This document shows positions 15,239-24,345 of a stretch of 54,445 nucleotides of DNA, in pieces (positions within the stretch are counted from its first letter, which is position 1; every line of letters starts with the position of its first letter). The DNA is from Niveispirillum sp. Its GTDB lineage: Bacteria > Pseudomonadota > Alphaproteobacteria > Azospirillales > Azospirillaceae. A model generated the notes under the pieces. That model saw only the letters and a program-made list of their open reading frames with translations. It had not been told where the DNA came from and ran no database searches. The DNA lies in contig NZ_JAGOGJ010000038.1 of NCBI RefSeq assembly GCF_017996735.1, forward strand, positions 1 to 54,445. The letters run 5' to 3'. The position numbers and the translations under genes are program-made.

Positions 15239-16351
15239 ATGTCCCGCCCCCTTCTCGACCGTCGCATGCTGCTGACCGGGCTGGCCGCGACCCCGCTGGT
15301 GGCCCAGGCCGCTGGTGCGCAAACCATCCACCGCCTGCCCGAAACATCCATGCCCACCCGCATCGCCTTCGGCTCCTGCGCGCATCAGAGCAAGGACCAG
15401 CCGATCTGGGATGCCATCCTGACGGCCAAACCGGACCTGCTGATCCTGCTGGGCGACAATGTCTATCTGGACACCCGCAATGTGGAGGACATGAAGGCCA
15501 AATACGCCATGCTGGCCGACAAGCCGGGCTTCCGGAAGGTTCGCGACACCATCCCCATCATCGCCACCTGGGATGATCATGATTTCGGGGAAAATGATGC
15601 CGGTGCCGATTACCCGATGAAGGCGGAAAGCCGGAAACTGTTCTGCGATTTCTTCGGGGAGGCGCCCGACAGTATCCGCCGCACCCGGCCCGACGGCATT
15701 TATACCGCCTATGAATTCGGGCCCAGGGGTAGGCGTTTGCAGATCATCCTGCCCGACCTGCGCTGGAACCGCACCGCGCTGTCCACCATCGACATGGGCG
15801 GCAAGGAATACAAGGAATGGGCCACGGCCCGGCATGAGGCGGGGCAGACGGTTCCCGGCCCCTATGCCCGCCTGCCCGACGGGGCGGCAACGCAGCTTGG
15901 CGAGGCGCAGTGGCAATGGCTGGAGGGGCAGTTGGCCCGGCCCGCCGACCTGCGCATCCTGGCGTCATCGCTGCAGGTCGTGTCGGACTTTCCCGGTTGG
16001 GAGGCGTGGATCAACTTCACCCATGACCATCAGCGGTTGATCGAGGGCATCCGGGAGCGCAAGGCCAATGGCCTGTTCTGCATCTCCGGCGACACGCATT
16101 ATGCGGAAATCTCGCGCTTGGACTGGAACGTGCCCTATCCGTTGTGGGACTTCACGTCGTCTGGCCTGACGGAGGTCTGGCCCGTGCTGCCCCCCAATGC
16201 AAGACGGGTGGGGGAGGCGTATCGCGCCCAGAATTTCGGCATGATCGAGATCGACTGGGCGGCGAAGACCGTGGCGGTGACCATCCGCGATGTGACCGGG
16301 GCCGAACAATTGCGCCAGACGCTGGCCATGGGCGACCTGCGCGCGGATTGA
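15239..16351 (+). CDS. Alkaline phosphatase D family (PhoD-like) metallophosphatase
   Basis: A 370-residue exported phosphoesterase. The N terminus MSRPLLDRRMLLTGLAATPL has a twin-arginine motif (DRRMLL) and a hydrophobic stretch ending AQAAGAQ, so Tat export to the periplasm is likely. Metal-ligand motifs of the PhoD-like superfamily are in order: FGSCAHQ, LLGDNVYLDTR, TWDDHDFGENDAG and, near the end, CISGDTHYAEISR. The WDDHDxGxND signature is diagnostic of the group. It lacks the large N-terminal domain of classical Bacillus PhoD, so it belongs to the short proteobacterial branch, whose substrates (phosphodiesters, phospholipids, nucleotides) vary. ATG 15239 follows CGGAGG. No Pho box was recognised upstream. 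Confidence 0.85.
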   Translation: MSRPLLDRRMLLTGLAATPLVAQAAGAQTIHRLPETSMPTRIAFGSCAHQSKDQPIWDAILTAKPDLLILLGDNVYLDTRNVEDMKAKYAMLADKPGFRKVRDTIPIIATWDDHDFGENDAGADYPMKAESRKLFCDFFGEAPDSIRRTRPDGIYTAYEFGPRGRRLQIILPDLRWNRTALSTIDMGGKEYKEWATARHEAGQTVPGPYARLPDGAATQLGEAQWQWLEGQLARPADLRILASSLQVVSDFPGWEAWINFTHDHQRLIEGIRERKANGLFCISGDTHYAEISRLDWNVPYPLWDFTSSGLTEVWPVLPPNARRVGEAYRAQNFGMIEIDWAAKTVAVTIRDVTGAEQLRQTLAMGDLRAD

Positions 16352-16357
16352 GAAGGG

Positions 16358-18307
16358 TCAGGCGTTCCACATGCCGTGGAACGCCTGTTCCAGATGGCGG
16401 GTGAAACCGGCCGCATCGCACAGGGGCGACCGGCGGACCTGCTCCCGCAGGTCCAGGCGCAGGCGGTTCAGCCCGTCCGGATCGCTGGCCAGCGCCGCCG
16501 CCCTGGCCACAAAATCCGCCGCGTCCGCCGCCACAAACCTGTCTTCCAGGCCCAGGACCCGCAGGAAACTTTCCCCGATTCGTCCGGCCCAGCGGTCGCC
16601 GCGCAGCGTCAGCGTCGGCACGCCCATCCACAGCGCCTCCGCCGTCGTGGTGCCGCCGCCAAAGGGGAGCGTGTCCAGCACGATATCGACCATGCCATAG
16701 GTTTGCAGATAGCGGGTGCGGTCGGTCATCCCCTCGAACCGCAGGCGGGCATGGCCGACGCCCTGTGCCAGGAATTGGGCGCGCAGTTCCTGACGCACGC
16801 CGACATCATCGAACTGCCGGGCCTTCAGGAACAGCCGCGCATGGGGAATGGCCAGCAGGGTGCGTGACCACAGCGCCACGGTTTCCGGCGTGATCTTGGC
16901 GCGATTATGGAAGGACCCGAACGTCAGGCTGCCCGTCTGGATCAGGGGGGCGGGCGTGACGTCCGGGGCATCGGCGGGCGGGGTGAAGCAGAGATAGGTG
17001 TCGGGCAGGTACCAGACCTTCTCCGTGTAGAATCCCTGTTCGGCGGGCGGCAGGACGGTGCGGTCGGCGATGATCCAGTCCATCTGCGGCACGCCCGTCG
17101 TGCCGAAATAACCCAGCCAGGAGACCTGGACAGGTGCTGGCCGCCGGATGAACAAGTGCAGTCGGTTGCGGTCGGTATGGCCGGACAGGTCGACCAGGAT
17201 GTCGATCCCGTCCTGACGGATACGGGCCGCTGCCTCCGCATCCCCCATGGCGGCGATATCGACCCACCGGTCGGCCCCGGCGCGCAGCCGGTCGGTCAGC
17301 GCGTCGTGGCGGTCATTGTTGCAGTAGCAGGTGACATGCACCCGCGTGCGGTCATGTGCGGCCAGAACGCCTTCGATAAAATAGCCGACCGGATGGCTTT
17401 TGAAATCACCGGAGACATAACCGATGCGCAGGGGCCGGCCTGCCAGGGGTTGCCGTGCCGGTGGTGTCGTGTCCGGCGCGCCCGGTGCCTGCCGGGCGGC
17501 CCATTCCCGCGCGGCGGCCCGGAAATCGGCGGGCCCGGCGGCGGTGGTGTAATGCAGGGCCATCTGCAGGTTGCTGTCGGCCCCGGCATGGCCGGGATGG
17601 GTGGCCAGCACCTCCCGGTAACCGGCGATGGCGCGGTCGATATCGCCCCGTTCCTTGGCGTTGTTGGCCAGGTTGGACAGGGTGACGGGGTCGCGCCGGA
17701 AATGCAGGGCCATGGCGAAGCTGGCCGCCGCTTCCCCCAGCCGCCCCACCTTCTCCAGCCCCACGCCCAGATTGCCATGCGCCTGGGCATGGTCGGGCTG
17801 GCACTGGATGGCGCGGGCAAAGCTGGCGATGGCATCGTCCAGCCGCCCCACATCCATCAGCAGGATGCCCAGGTCGGAATGGGCGGCGGCCAGGCCGGGG
17901 TCGAGGGCGATGGCCCGATGATATTCATCCCCCGCCTCCTGCGGCCGGCGCAGCCGGTGCAGCAGGTTGCCCAGTGACAGATGGATCTCCGCATTCTGCG
18001 GCGATAGGCTGGTCGCCGTTTCCAGCGCCGCCTGCGCCTCGGCCATCCGGCCGTGCCGCATCAGGATCAGTCCCAGATTATGGTGGAACGGTCCGGCCGG
18101 GTGCAGGGCGATGGCCCGCCGGATATGGGCGATCGCCGCCTCATGCTCCCCCCTGCCATCCAGGATGGTGCCCAGCAGGTGATGGGCGTCGGCATTGTCG
18201 GGTTCCCGGAACAGCAGCGCGGTATAAAGCCGTTCCGCTTCGTCCAGGCGACCCTGTTGATGAAGCGCCACGGCTTCCGACAGGCTGCCGGGACGGGAAT
18301 TGCGCAT
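16358..18307 (-). CDS. TPR-containing O-GlcNAc transferase (SPINDLY/GT41 type)
   Basis: A 649-residue cytosolic glycosyltransferase. Residues about 1-300 are eight or so tetratricopeptide repeats (for example LGNLLHRLRRPQEAGDEYHRAIALDP and LGILLMDVGRLDDAIASFARAI, as separate helices). The C-terminal catalytic part contains the GT41 signatures RIGYVSGDFKSHPVGYF, DILVDLSGHT, PVQVSWLGYFGTTG and FGSFHNRAKITPETV, then LDTLPFGGGTTTAEALWMGVP and the nucleotide-binding GDRWAGRIGESFL. This group transfers GlcNAc, fucose or other sugars to Ser/Thr of proteins. In alphaproteobacteria, homologues often lie near flagellin or surface polysaccharide genes, but no such gene is adjacent here. ATG 18307 begins directly before the TPRs; the open frame upstream is not conserved in character. 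Confidence 0.85.
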   Translation of the reverse strand: MRNSRPGSLSEAVALHQQGRLDEAERLYTALLFREPDNADAHHLLGTILDGRGEHEAAIAHIRRAIALHPAGPFHHNLGLILMRHGRMAEAQAALETATSLSPQNAEIHLSLGNLLHRLRRPQEAGDEYHRAIALDPGLAAAHSDLGILLMDVGRLDDAIASFARAIQCQPDHAQAHGNLGVGLEKVGRLGEAAASFAMALHFRRDPVTLSNLANNAKERGDIDRAIAGYREVLATHPGHAGADSNLQMALHYTTAAGPADFRAAAREWAARQAPGAPDTTPPARQPLAGRPLRIGYVSGDFKSHPVGYFIEGVLAAHDRTRVHVTCYCNNDRHDALTDRLRAGADRWVDIAAMGDAEAAARIRQDGIDILVDLSGHTDRNRLHLFIRRPAPVQVSWLGYFGTTGVPQMDWIIADRTVLPPAEQGFYTEKVWYLPDTYLCFTPPADAPDVTPAPLIQTGSLTFGSFHNRAKITPETVALWSRTLLAIPHARLFLKARQFDDVGVRQELRAQFLAQGVGHARLRFEGMTDRTRYLQTYGMVDIVLDTLPFGGGTTTAEALWMGVPTLTLRGDRWAGRIGESFLRVLGLEDRFVAADAADFVARAAALASDPDGLNRLRLDLREQVRRSPLCDAAGFTRHLEQAFHGMWNA

Positions 18308-18405
18308 GATCGGGCCTGGGTCAGGAAGGGACGTGCCGTCTTTAGAGCAGTTCCGGCGGCTCCCCACAATCCTGCTTGCATGGTTGTCGCCGGCCCCGGA
18401 AACGA

Positions 18406-18445
18406 AAATGGCGGGCCGTCCCAACCAGGAGACGGTCCGCCATTT
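18406..18445. terminator. Long hairpin in the spacer upstream of the O-GlcNAc transferase gene
   Basis: Arms 18406-18420 (AAATGGCGGGCCGTC) and 18431-18445 (GACGGTCCGCCATTT) form a 15-bp stem with one G-U pair and a ten-base loop. On the minus strand the stem is followed by ATTTTCGTTT, terminator-like. The rest of 18308-18833 (526 bases) holds no gene I can support, apart from the suf promoter region at its right end. The hairpin may end a minus-strand leader or small RNA. Confidence 0.4.
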
Positions 18446-18759
18446 CTCGATAGCCTCTCGGCTTCAGCCGGATGGGCACAAGCCATGTGATACCGCACGG
18501 GGGCGGGGGCTTCGCCGCGATAAATCCGGCCGATTGTCCGGCCGCCCGTCATCCGGGCCGGTCGGTTTTGGCGGGGATTGGTCCTGACTGCCCCCGTCAT
18601 ATGGAAAATGTGCGCCCGACCCGCCGTCCTGACAACGCCCAATGGCGTATGGTGCGGGGCGGTAAAATCCCGCTCACCGCATGGCTCGATGGGGCTTGGC
18701 AGAATCCCCGCTTTTCGCTACTGCATGCCAGCCCTTGGCTTGGCCCAATGTTCGGGTGC

Positions 18760-18805
18760 TTGACTATCGCCCCGCCGCGGATCACTTAATCGGTACCAAA
18801 TTGGT
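18760..18805 (+). promoter_or_regulatory. Candidate suf promoter and operator
   Basis: TTGACT (18760-18765) and CTTAAT (18785-18790, spacer 19) form a plausible promoter. Just downstream, at the expected transcription start, is the perfect inverted repeat ACCAA-A-TTGGT (18795-18805). It lies 29 bases before the Rrf2 regulator ATG, a usual place for an autoregulatory Rrf2/IscR-type site. The site does not match the E. coli IscR type 1 consensus closely, so binding by this regulator is inference. Confidence 0.4.
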
Positions 18806-18833
18806 CCTGTATTGAGAAAGGTTCGCAACGCCC

Positions 18834-19289
18834 ATGCTGCGGCTCAGCAAGATGACGGATTACGCCGTGGTGGTCCTGACCACCCTGGCGCATGCCGACA
18901 GCGCGCTGCACACGGCCAATTCCCTGGCCGACCGCACGGGCCTGCCCATGCCAACGGTGCAGAAGCTGTTGAAGCTGCTGACGCGGGGCGACCTTCTGCA
19001 ATCGCACCGGGGGGCGGCGGGCGGCTACAGCCTGTCGCGCACGCCGGACCGGATCAATGTGGTGCATATCATCGAAGCGATCGAGGGGCCGATTGCGCTC
19101 ACCGACTGCGTCGATGGCGGTTCCGGCGGCTGCGGGGTGCAAAGCCTTTGCTCCCGCAAGAACCATTGGGAAAAGGTGAACAGCGCCGTGCGCCGCGCGC
19201 TGGAGGATGTGACGTTGGCCGACATGGCCACCCCCGCTTTGTTCGATTTCGAGCGTGAGCCGGCGCCCCGCGCCGCGCTGGCCGGTTGA
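18834..19289 (+). CDS. Rrf2 family regulator of the suf operon
   Basis: A 151-residue winged-helix transcription factor of the Rrf2 family, SUF-regulator branch (IscR-like). The DNA-binding helix region is LADRTGLPMPTVQKLLKLL followed by the wing HRGAAGGYSLSRTP; VVHIIEAIEGPIALTDC is the family dimerisation helix. Three cysteines, in DCVDGGSGGCGVQSLC, sit where Rrf2 sensors bind a [2Fe-2S] or [4Fe-4S] cluster. Such proteins repress suf genes when clusters are sufficient. It is the first gene of the suf operon, 39 bases before sufB, so it should control itself and all downstream genes. Cluster type and operator are not established. ATG 18834 begins the conserved MLRLSKMTDYAVVVL. Confidence 0.9.
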   Translation: MLRLSKMTDYAVVVLTTLAHADSALHTANSLADRTGLPMPTVQKLLKLLTRGDLLQSHRGAAGGYSLSRTPDRINVVHIIEAIEGPIALTDCVDGGSGGCGVQSLCSRKNHWEKVNSAVRRALEDVTLADMATPALFDFEREPAPRAALAG

Positions 19290-19328
19290 ACGGGTTCGGG
19301 GAGAGGGGTTTGAAGGGGAGCGACGGAT

Positions 19329-20810
<1,482 letters not shown>

Positions 20811-20838
20811 TACTCTCAACTGCCATGCCGTCCCTCCC

Positions 20839-20932
20839 CGTCATCCCCGCGAAAGCGGGGACCCAGCATGAGGCGCGGTTAGCGCCGATATGAGTCATCT
20901 CACGGCTATCGCCACTCTCATCGGGTCCCAGC
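20839..20932. repeat. REPIN-like repeat, left copy (truncated right end)
   Basis: Begins with the REP hairpin CGTCATCCCCGCGAAAGCGG (20839-20858), continues GGACCCAGC, then an inner part with hairpin GGCGCGGTTAGCGCC and the segment CACGGCTATCGCCACTCTC, and ends with an inverted partial REP (GGGTCCCAGC, to about 20932) lacking the outer hairpin arm. Same orientation and inner layout as the copy at 21269-21375; the inner part also matches the reverse strand of 41979-42089. It lies between sufB and the GIY-YIG gene. Confidence 0.8.
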
Positions 20933-20974
20933 ACATCAAGGGGATAGGAGGGAAGGGCGGAGGTAAAGGAACAG

Positions 20975-21259
20975 ATGCCCGGCTATGTCTATATCCTGGC
21001 CAGTGCACGCAACGGGACGCTCTATATTGGCGTGACCAGCGACATCGGCAGGCGGGTGTGGGAACACCGGGAAGGTTTGGTTGAAGGGTTCGCAAAGCGG
21101 TATGGCATCAAGACTCTGGTCTACTATGAAGCGTTCGAGCGGATCGACGATGCGATCCATCGCGAAAAACGCCTGAAGAAGTGGAACCGGGCCTGGAAGC
21201 TGGAGCTGATCGAATCGTCCAACCCGGATTGGAACGATTTGAGTTCGACGTTGCTGTAG
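20975..21259 (+). CDS. GIY-YIG nuclease superfamily protein
   Basis: A 94-residue single-domain GIY-YIG protein of the UPF0213/YhbQ-like group. The two signature motifs are YVYILAS (GIY position) and YIGVTSDIGRRVWEHR (YIG with the conserved Arg), followed by GLVEGFAKRYGIKTLVYYEAFERIDDAIHREKRLKKWNRAWK in pieces; the Glu of EAFE is the likely metal ligand. There is no DNA-binding accessory domain. The ATG at 20975 has AAAGGA four bases upstream. It is inserted between sufB and sufC in the same orientation and is flanked on both sides by REPIN-like repeats, so it may be part of a mobile or formerly mobile unit. The cellular role of these short nucleases is unknown. Read-through from sufB would co-express it. 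Confidence 0.9.
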   Translation: MPGYVYILASARNGTLYIGVTSDIGRRVWEHREGLVEGFAKRYGIKTLVYYEAFERIDDAIHREKRLKKWNRAWKLELIESSNPDWNDLSSTLL

Positions 21260-21268
21260 ATCGCTTTA

Positions 21269-21375
21269 CGGCCATTCCCGCGCAAGCAGGAACCGTGAGG
21301 CACCATCGGCAGCGATACAAGTTATGTCGCGGCTATCGCCGCTCTCGCTGGGTCCCCGCTTTCGCGGGGATGACG
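21269..21375. repeat. REPIN-like repeat, right copy
   Basis: A decayed left REP (CCATTCCCGCGCAAGCAGGA, 21272-21291) is followed by GTGAGGC, an inner part with GTCGCGGCTATCGCCGCTCT, and a perfect right REP in inverted orientation, from GCTGGGTCCCCGC through the hairpin CCCCGCTTTCGCGGGG to GATGACG (21375). Spacing and inner motifs match the left copy at 20839-20932 in the same orientation, so the GIY-YIG gene is bracketed by direct copies of a palindromic element. Confidence 0.8.
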
Positions 21376-21440
21376 GTGGGGGGGCGGGGTCGTAGAGCAA
21401 AGACAGGAACCGGATTAGGTCCGGCAGTACGGAGCAGCAA

Positions 21441-22199
21441 ATGTCCCTGATCGAAATCAAGAACCTGCACGCCACGGTCGATGGCAAGGCGATCCTGAAG
21501 GGGATCGATCTGACCATCAATGCCGGCGAGGTGCATGCCATCATGGGCCCCAATGGGGCGGGCAAGAGCACCCTGTCCTATGTGCTGGCGGGCCGTGAAG
21601 GCTATGAGATCACCGAGGGAAGCGTCACTTTCGACGGCCAGGACCTGCTGTCCATGGAGATCGAGGAGCGCGCCGCCGCCGGTCTGTTCCTGGCCTTCCA
21701 GTACCCGGTCGAAATCCCGGGCGTCAGCAACACCACCTTCCTGAAGGAAGCGCTGAACGCGGTCCGCAAGACGCGGGGGGAGACGCCGCTGGACGCCATG
21801 CAGTTCCTGAAGCTGATCCGGGCCAAGGCCAAGGATCTGTCCATGACGGACGACATGATCAAGCGCGCCGTCAATGTCGGCTTCTCCGGGGGCGAGAAGA
21901 AGCGTAACGAGGCGCTGCAGATGGCCGTGCTTCAGCCGAAACTGGCGATCCTGGACGAGACCGACAGCGGCCTGGATATCGACGCGCTGAAGATCGTGGC
22001 CGAGGGCGTGAACAAGCTGCGCGGGCCCGAACGCGGCATGCTGGTCATCACCCATTATCAGCGCCTGCTGGATTACATCGTGCCCGACGTGGTGCATGTG
22101 CTGGCCAATGGCCGCATCGTGAAATCGGGCGGCAAGGAACTGGCGCTGGAACTGGAAGCCAACGGCTATGCCCAGTTTGGCGTGACCGAGGCGGCCTGA
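21441..22199 (+). CDS. sufC: Fe-S cluster assembly ATPase SufC
   Basis: A 252-residue ABC-type ATPase that drives conformational change of the SufBC2D scaffold. Walker A is GPNGAGKST (residues 36-44), the Q-loop region is FLAFQYPVEIPGV, the signature is FSGGEKKRNE, and Walker B is LAILDETDSGLDIDALK, followed by ITHYQRLL with the switch His. The DETDSGLD sequence and the GEKKRNE signature are diagnostic of SufC rather than transporters. It is followed three bases later by an acetyltransferase gene, so the order departs from the usual sufC-sufD. ATG 21441 has GGAGCAG upstream. Confidence 0.95.
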   Translation: MSLIEIKNLHATVDGKAILKGIDLTINAGEVHAIMGPNGAGKSTLSYVLAGREGYEITEGSVTFDGQDLLSMEIEERAAAGLFLAFQYPVEIPGVSNTTFLKEALNAVRKTRGETPLDAMQFLKLIRAKAKDLSMTDDMIKRAVNVGFSGGEKKRNEALQMAVLQPKLAILDETDSGLDIDALKIVAEGVNKLRGPERGMLVITHYQRLLDYIVPDVVHVLANGRIVKSGGKELALELEANGYAQFGVTEAA

Positions 22200-22202
22200 G
22201 CC

Positions 22203-23081
22203 ATGGTTGCCCCCGGTGTGCGCATCAGCATCGAATATGACGTGCCGGTCACGGGACCGGACGCGGATATCGTGCTGGGCGGGTTGATGGCCTACAACGC
22301 TGCCGCCTTGCCTCCGGTCCAGGGGCGGTTCGTGGTGGTGGCGGGCGATCCGGAGACGGGGGCGCCGCAGGCGGGCCTGTCCCTGACCCAGTGGGGGCGT
22401 GACGCCTATTGTTTCTGGGGCATCTGGACGGTTCCCGGCATCGACCCCGGCGCGGCCATCGCGGCCGTGCTGGCGCGCACGGAGGCTGAGTTGGCCCGGC
22501 GCGATGCCGACCGGTTGATCATGGTGGTGCGCGCCCATGACGATACGGCCCCCTATCTGGCCGCTGGCTACGCCGTGCGGCAGGTGATCGGCCCGCATAT
22601 CCGGGGCGGTGTCTTCACCGTCCTGGAAAAGCGGATCGGTAAGGGCGAGGCTGTGGTGCCGGGCGGCTATGCGCTGGCGATCCATGAACCGCCGGCCAAG
22701 CATCTGGCCAAGGAGATCTGGCGCATCACCGATGCCCGCCGGCAGGCGGTGTTGGGTGCGCCCGTGAAACTGGTGGCCGCCTATGTCCGGGACGTGATCA
22801 CCAACACTCCGCGCGGGGGCGCCCTCTGCTATGCCGTGGACAGCGACTTCATGGTCGACATGGTCTGGCTGGATGACAGTCTGCGCGGCACCGGTACCGG
22901 CTTTGCCATGCTGGCCGCCGCCTTGGATGAGGGGCGCAAGCTGGGCTGCACGCGGGCGGCGGTGGAGACGATGGATTGCCAGGCGCCCCAATTCTATCCG
23001 CTGCATGGGTTCCAGCGCTTCGGTTATGCCGAATATGACGTGCCGGGCCTGAACATGAACTTCTACGACATGAAGCTTTAG
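22203..23081 (+). CDS. GNAT-fold acetyltransferase within suf operon (first)
   Basis: A 292-residue protein with a C-terminal GNAT domain (about 165-292) and an N-terminal GNAT-like half that has lost its acetyl-CoA motif. The active half shows MVDMVWLDDSLRGTGTG, with the pyrophosphate-binding RGTGTG at 228-233, then QAPQFYPLHGFQRFG, a typical motif B end. Substrate unknown. It starts three bases after the sufC stop, and its stop codon abuts the sufD ATG, so it is translated as part of the suf operon. A second GNAT gene follows sufD. Such tight placement suggests a role linked to Fe-S biogenesis, for example acetylating a Suf protein or a client, but that is inference. Base composition is like the neighbouring genes. 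Confidence 0.85.
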   Translation: MVAPGVRISIEYDVPVTGPDADIVLGGLMAYNAAALPPVQGRFVVVAGDPETGAPQAGLSLTQWGRDAYCFWGIWTVPGIDPGAAIAAVLARTEAELARRDADRLIMVVRAHDDTAPYLAAGYAVRQVIGPHIRGGVFTVLEKRIGKGEAVVPGGYALAIHEPPAKHLAKEIWRITDARRQAVLGAPVKLVAAYVRDVITNTPRGGALCYAVDSDFMVDMVWLDDSLRGTGTGFAMLAAALDEGRKLGCTRAAVETMDCQAPQFYPLHGFQRFGYAEYDVPGLNMNFYDMKL

Positions 23082-24341
23082 ATGATGCGCGACGAACAGA
23101 ACCAGACGGCCAAGAATTTCGTGGAACAGGTGGTGGCCCTGGCCCCCGCGCTGGCCGGTCCGCGTGGTGAGGGGCTGGAGCGCTTTGCCAAGGCCGGCCT
23201 GCCCAGCACAAGGGTGGAGGCGTGGAAATTCACCAATCTGCGCGGGCTGGACAAGCTGACCCTGGGTCCGGCGCCCGACGCGGCGACGGTGACGGTGGAT
23301 GCCATCCCGACCGCGCTGGATGCGCCCGGCCCGCGTCTGGTGTTTGTCGCCGGACAGTACCGCGCCGACCTGTCGCGCGTGGGCGCGTTGCCCGAGGGCG
23401 TGGTGCTGGCTGCATCGACCGGTGATGCCACCCCCGTGGCGGGCGAAGGTCCGTTCCGTGCGCTGAACAGCGCCCTGTCGTCCCAGGGCGCCGCCCTGCG
23501 CGTGGCGGCCGGTGTGAAGCTGGCCAGTCCCGTGGAACTGGTCTTCATTGCTGCGACCACCGGTGACAAGGCCGCCCTGTGGAACCCGCGCATTACCATC
23601 GACATTGCCGACGGGGCCGAGGCGACGGTGGTGGAACACCATGCCGGCGCCAATGCCGGCACCTATGTCAGCAATATCGTGGCCGATGTCACGGTCGGCG
23701 TCGCCGCCCGCCTGCATCATTACAAGCTGCAGGCCGAGGGTCTTGACGCCTGGCATCTGGCCAACATTTCCACCCATCTGGCCCGGGACGCCGTCTATGA
23801 CACGTTTGTCCTGAACCTGGGCGCGCGTCTGTCCCGGCATGAGGCGCGGCAGGTGCTGGACGGTACCGGCATCGCGGCGCGGGTCTCCGGCGCCTATGCC
23901 ATCAGCGGCAATCAGGTCAGCGACATCACCACCCTGATCGACCATGCCAAGCCGCATTGCACCAGCCGTGAGGTGGTGAAGGGTGTGATCGACGGGTCGG
24001 CCCGCGCCGTGTTCCAGGGCAAGATCATCGTGCGCCCCGATGCGCAGAAGACCGATGGTTATCAGTTGAACCGCGCCCTGCTGCTGTCCGATCAGGCGGA
24101 GATCAATTCCAAGCCGGAATTGGAAATCTACGCCGACGATGTGAAGTGCAGCCATGGCGCCACGGCGGGTGAACTGGACGAGGACCAGATGTTCTATCTG
24201 CGCGCCCGTGGCATCCCGCGTGATGCGGCCCGCGTGCTGCTGATCGGCGCCTTCCTGGATGAGGCGTTGGACGAGATCATCGACGAGACGGTGCGGGCCT
24301 ATTTCCGCGCCCGTGCCGAGGCCTGGATGGGGGCCCGCTGA
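23082..24341 (+). CDS. sufD: Fe-S cluster assembly protein SufD
   Basis: A 419-residue partner of SufB in the SufBC2D scaffold. Segments that identify it: RVEAWKFTNLRGLDKL near residue 45 (the family motif xxExWKYTxL), a poorly conserved N-terminal domain, then beta-helix strands with DIADGAEATVVEHH and DGSARAVFQGKIIVRPDAQK, and the C-terminal LEIYADDVKCSHGATAGELD and DQMFYLRARGI with the conserved His and Asp of the SufBD core. Its first codon (23082) follows immediately after the TAG of the preceding GNAT gene. Full length. Next gene starts four bases after its stop. Confidence 0.95.
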   Translation: MMRDEQNQTAKNFVEQVVALAPALAGPRGEGLERFAKAGLPSTRVEAWKFTNLRGLDKLTLGPAPDAATVTVDAIPTALDAPGPRLVFVAGQYRADLSRVGALPEGVVLAASTGDATPVAGEGPFRALNSALSSQGAALRVAAGVKLASPVELVFIAATTGDKAALWNPRITIDIADGAEATVVEHHAGANAGTYVSNIVADVTVGVAARLHHYKLQAEGLDAWHLANISTHLARDAVYDTFVLNLGARLSRHEARQVLDGTGIAARVSGAYAISGNQVSDITTLIDHAKPHCTSREVVKGVIDGSARAVFQGKIIVRPDAQKTDGYQLNRALLLSDQAEINSKPELEIYADDVKCSHGATAGELDEDQMFYLRARGIPRDAARVLLIGAFLDEALDEIIDETVRAYFRARAEAWMGAR

Positions 24342-24345
24342 TCCG

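Noticed and set aside
18472..18789. 105-codon plus-strand frame before the suf regulator
   Set aside because: No ribosome site, no domain, and it covers the suf promoter region.
20839..21375. CRISPR array (repeated palindromes)
   Set aside because: Only two copies, spaced by a gene, with inner sequences that are themselves similar; these are REP-type elements, not repeat-spacer units.
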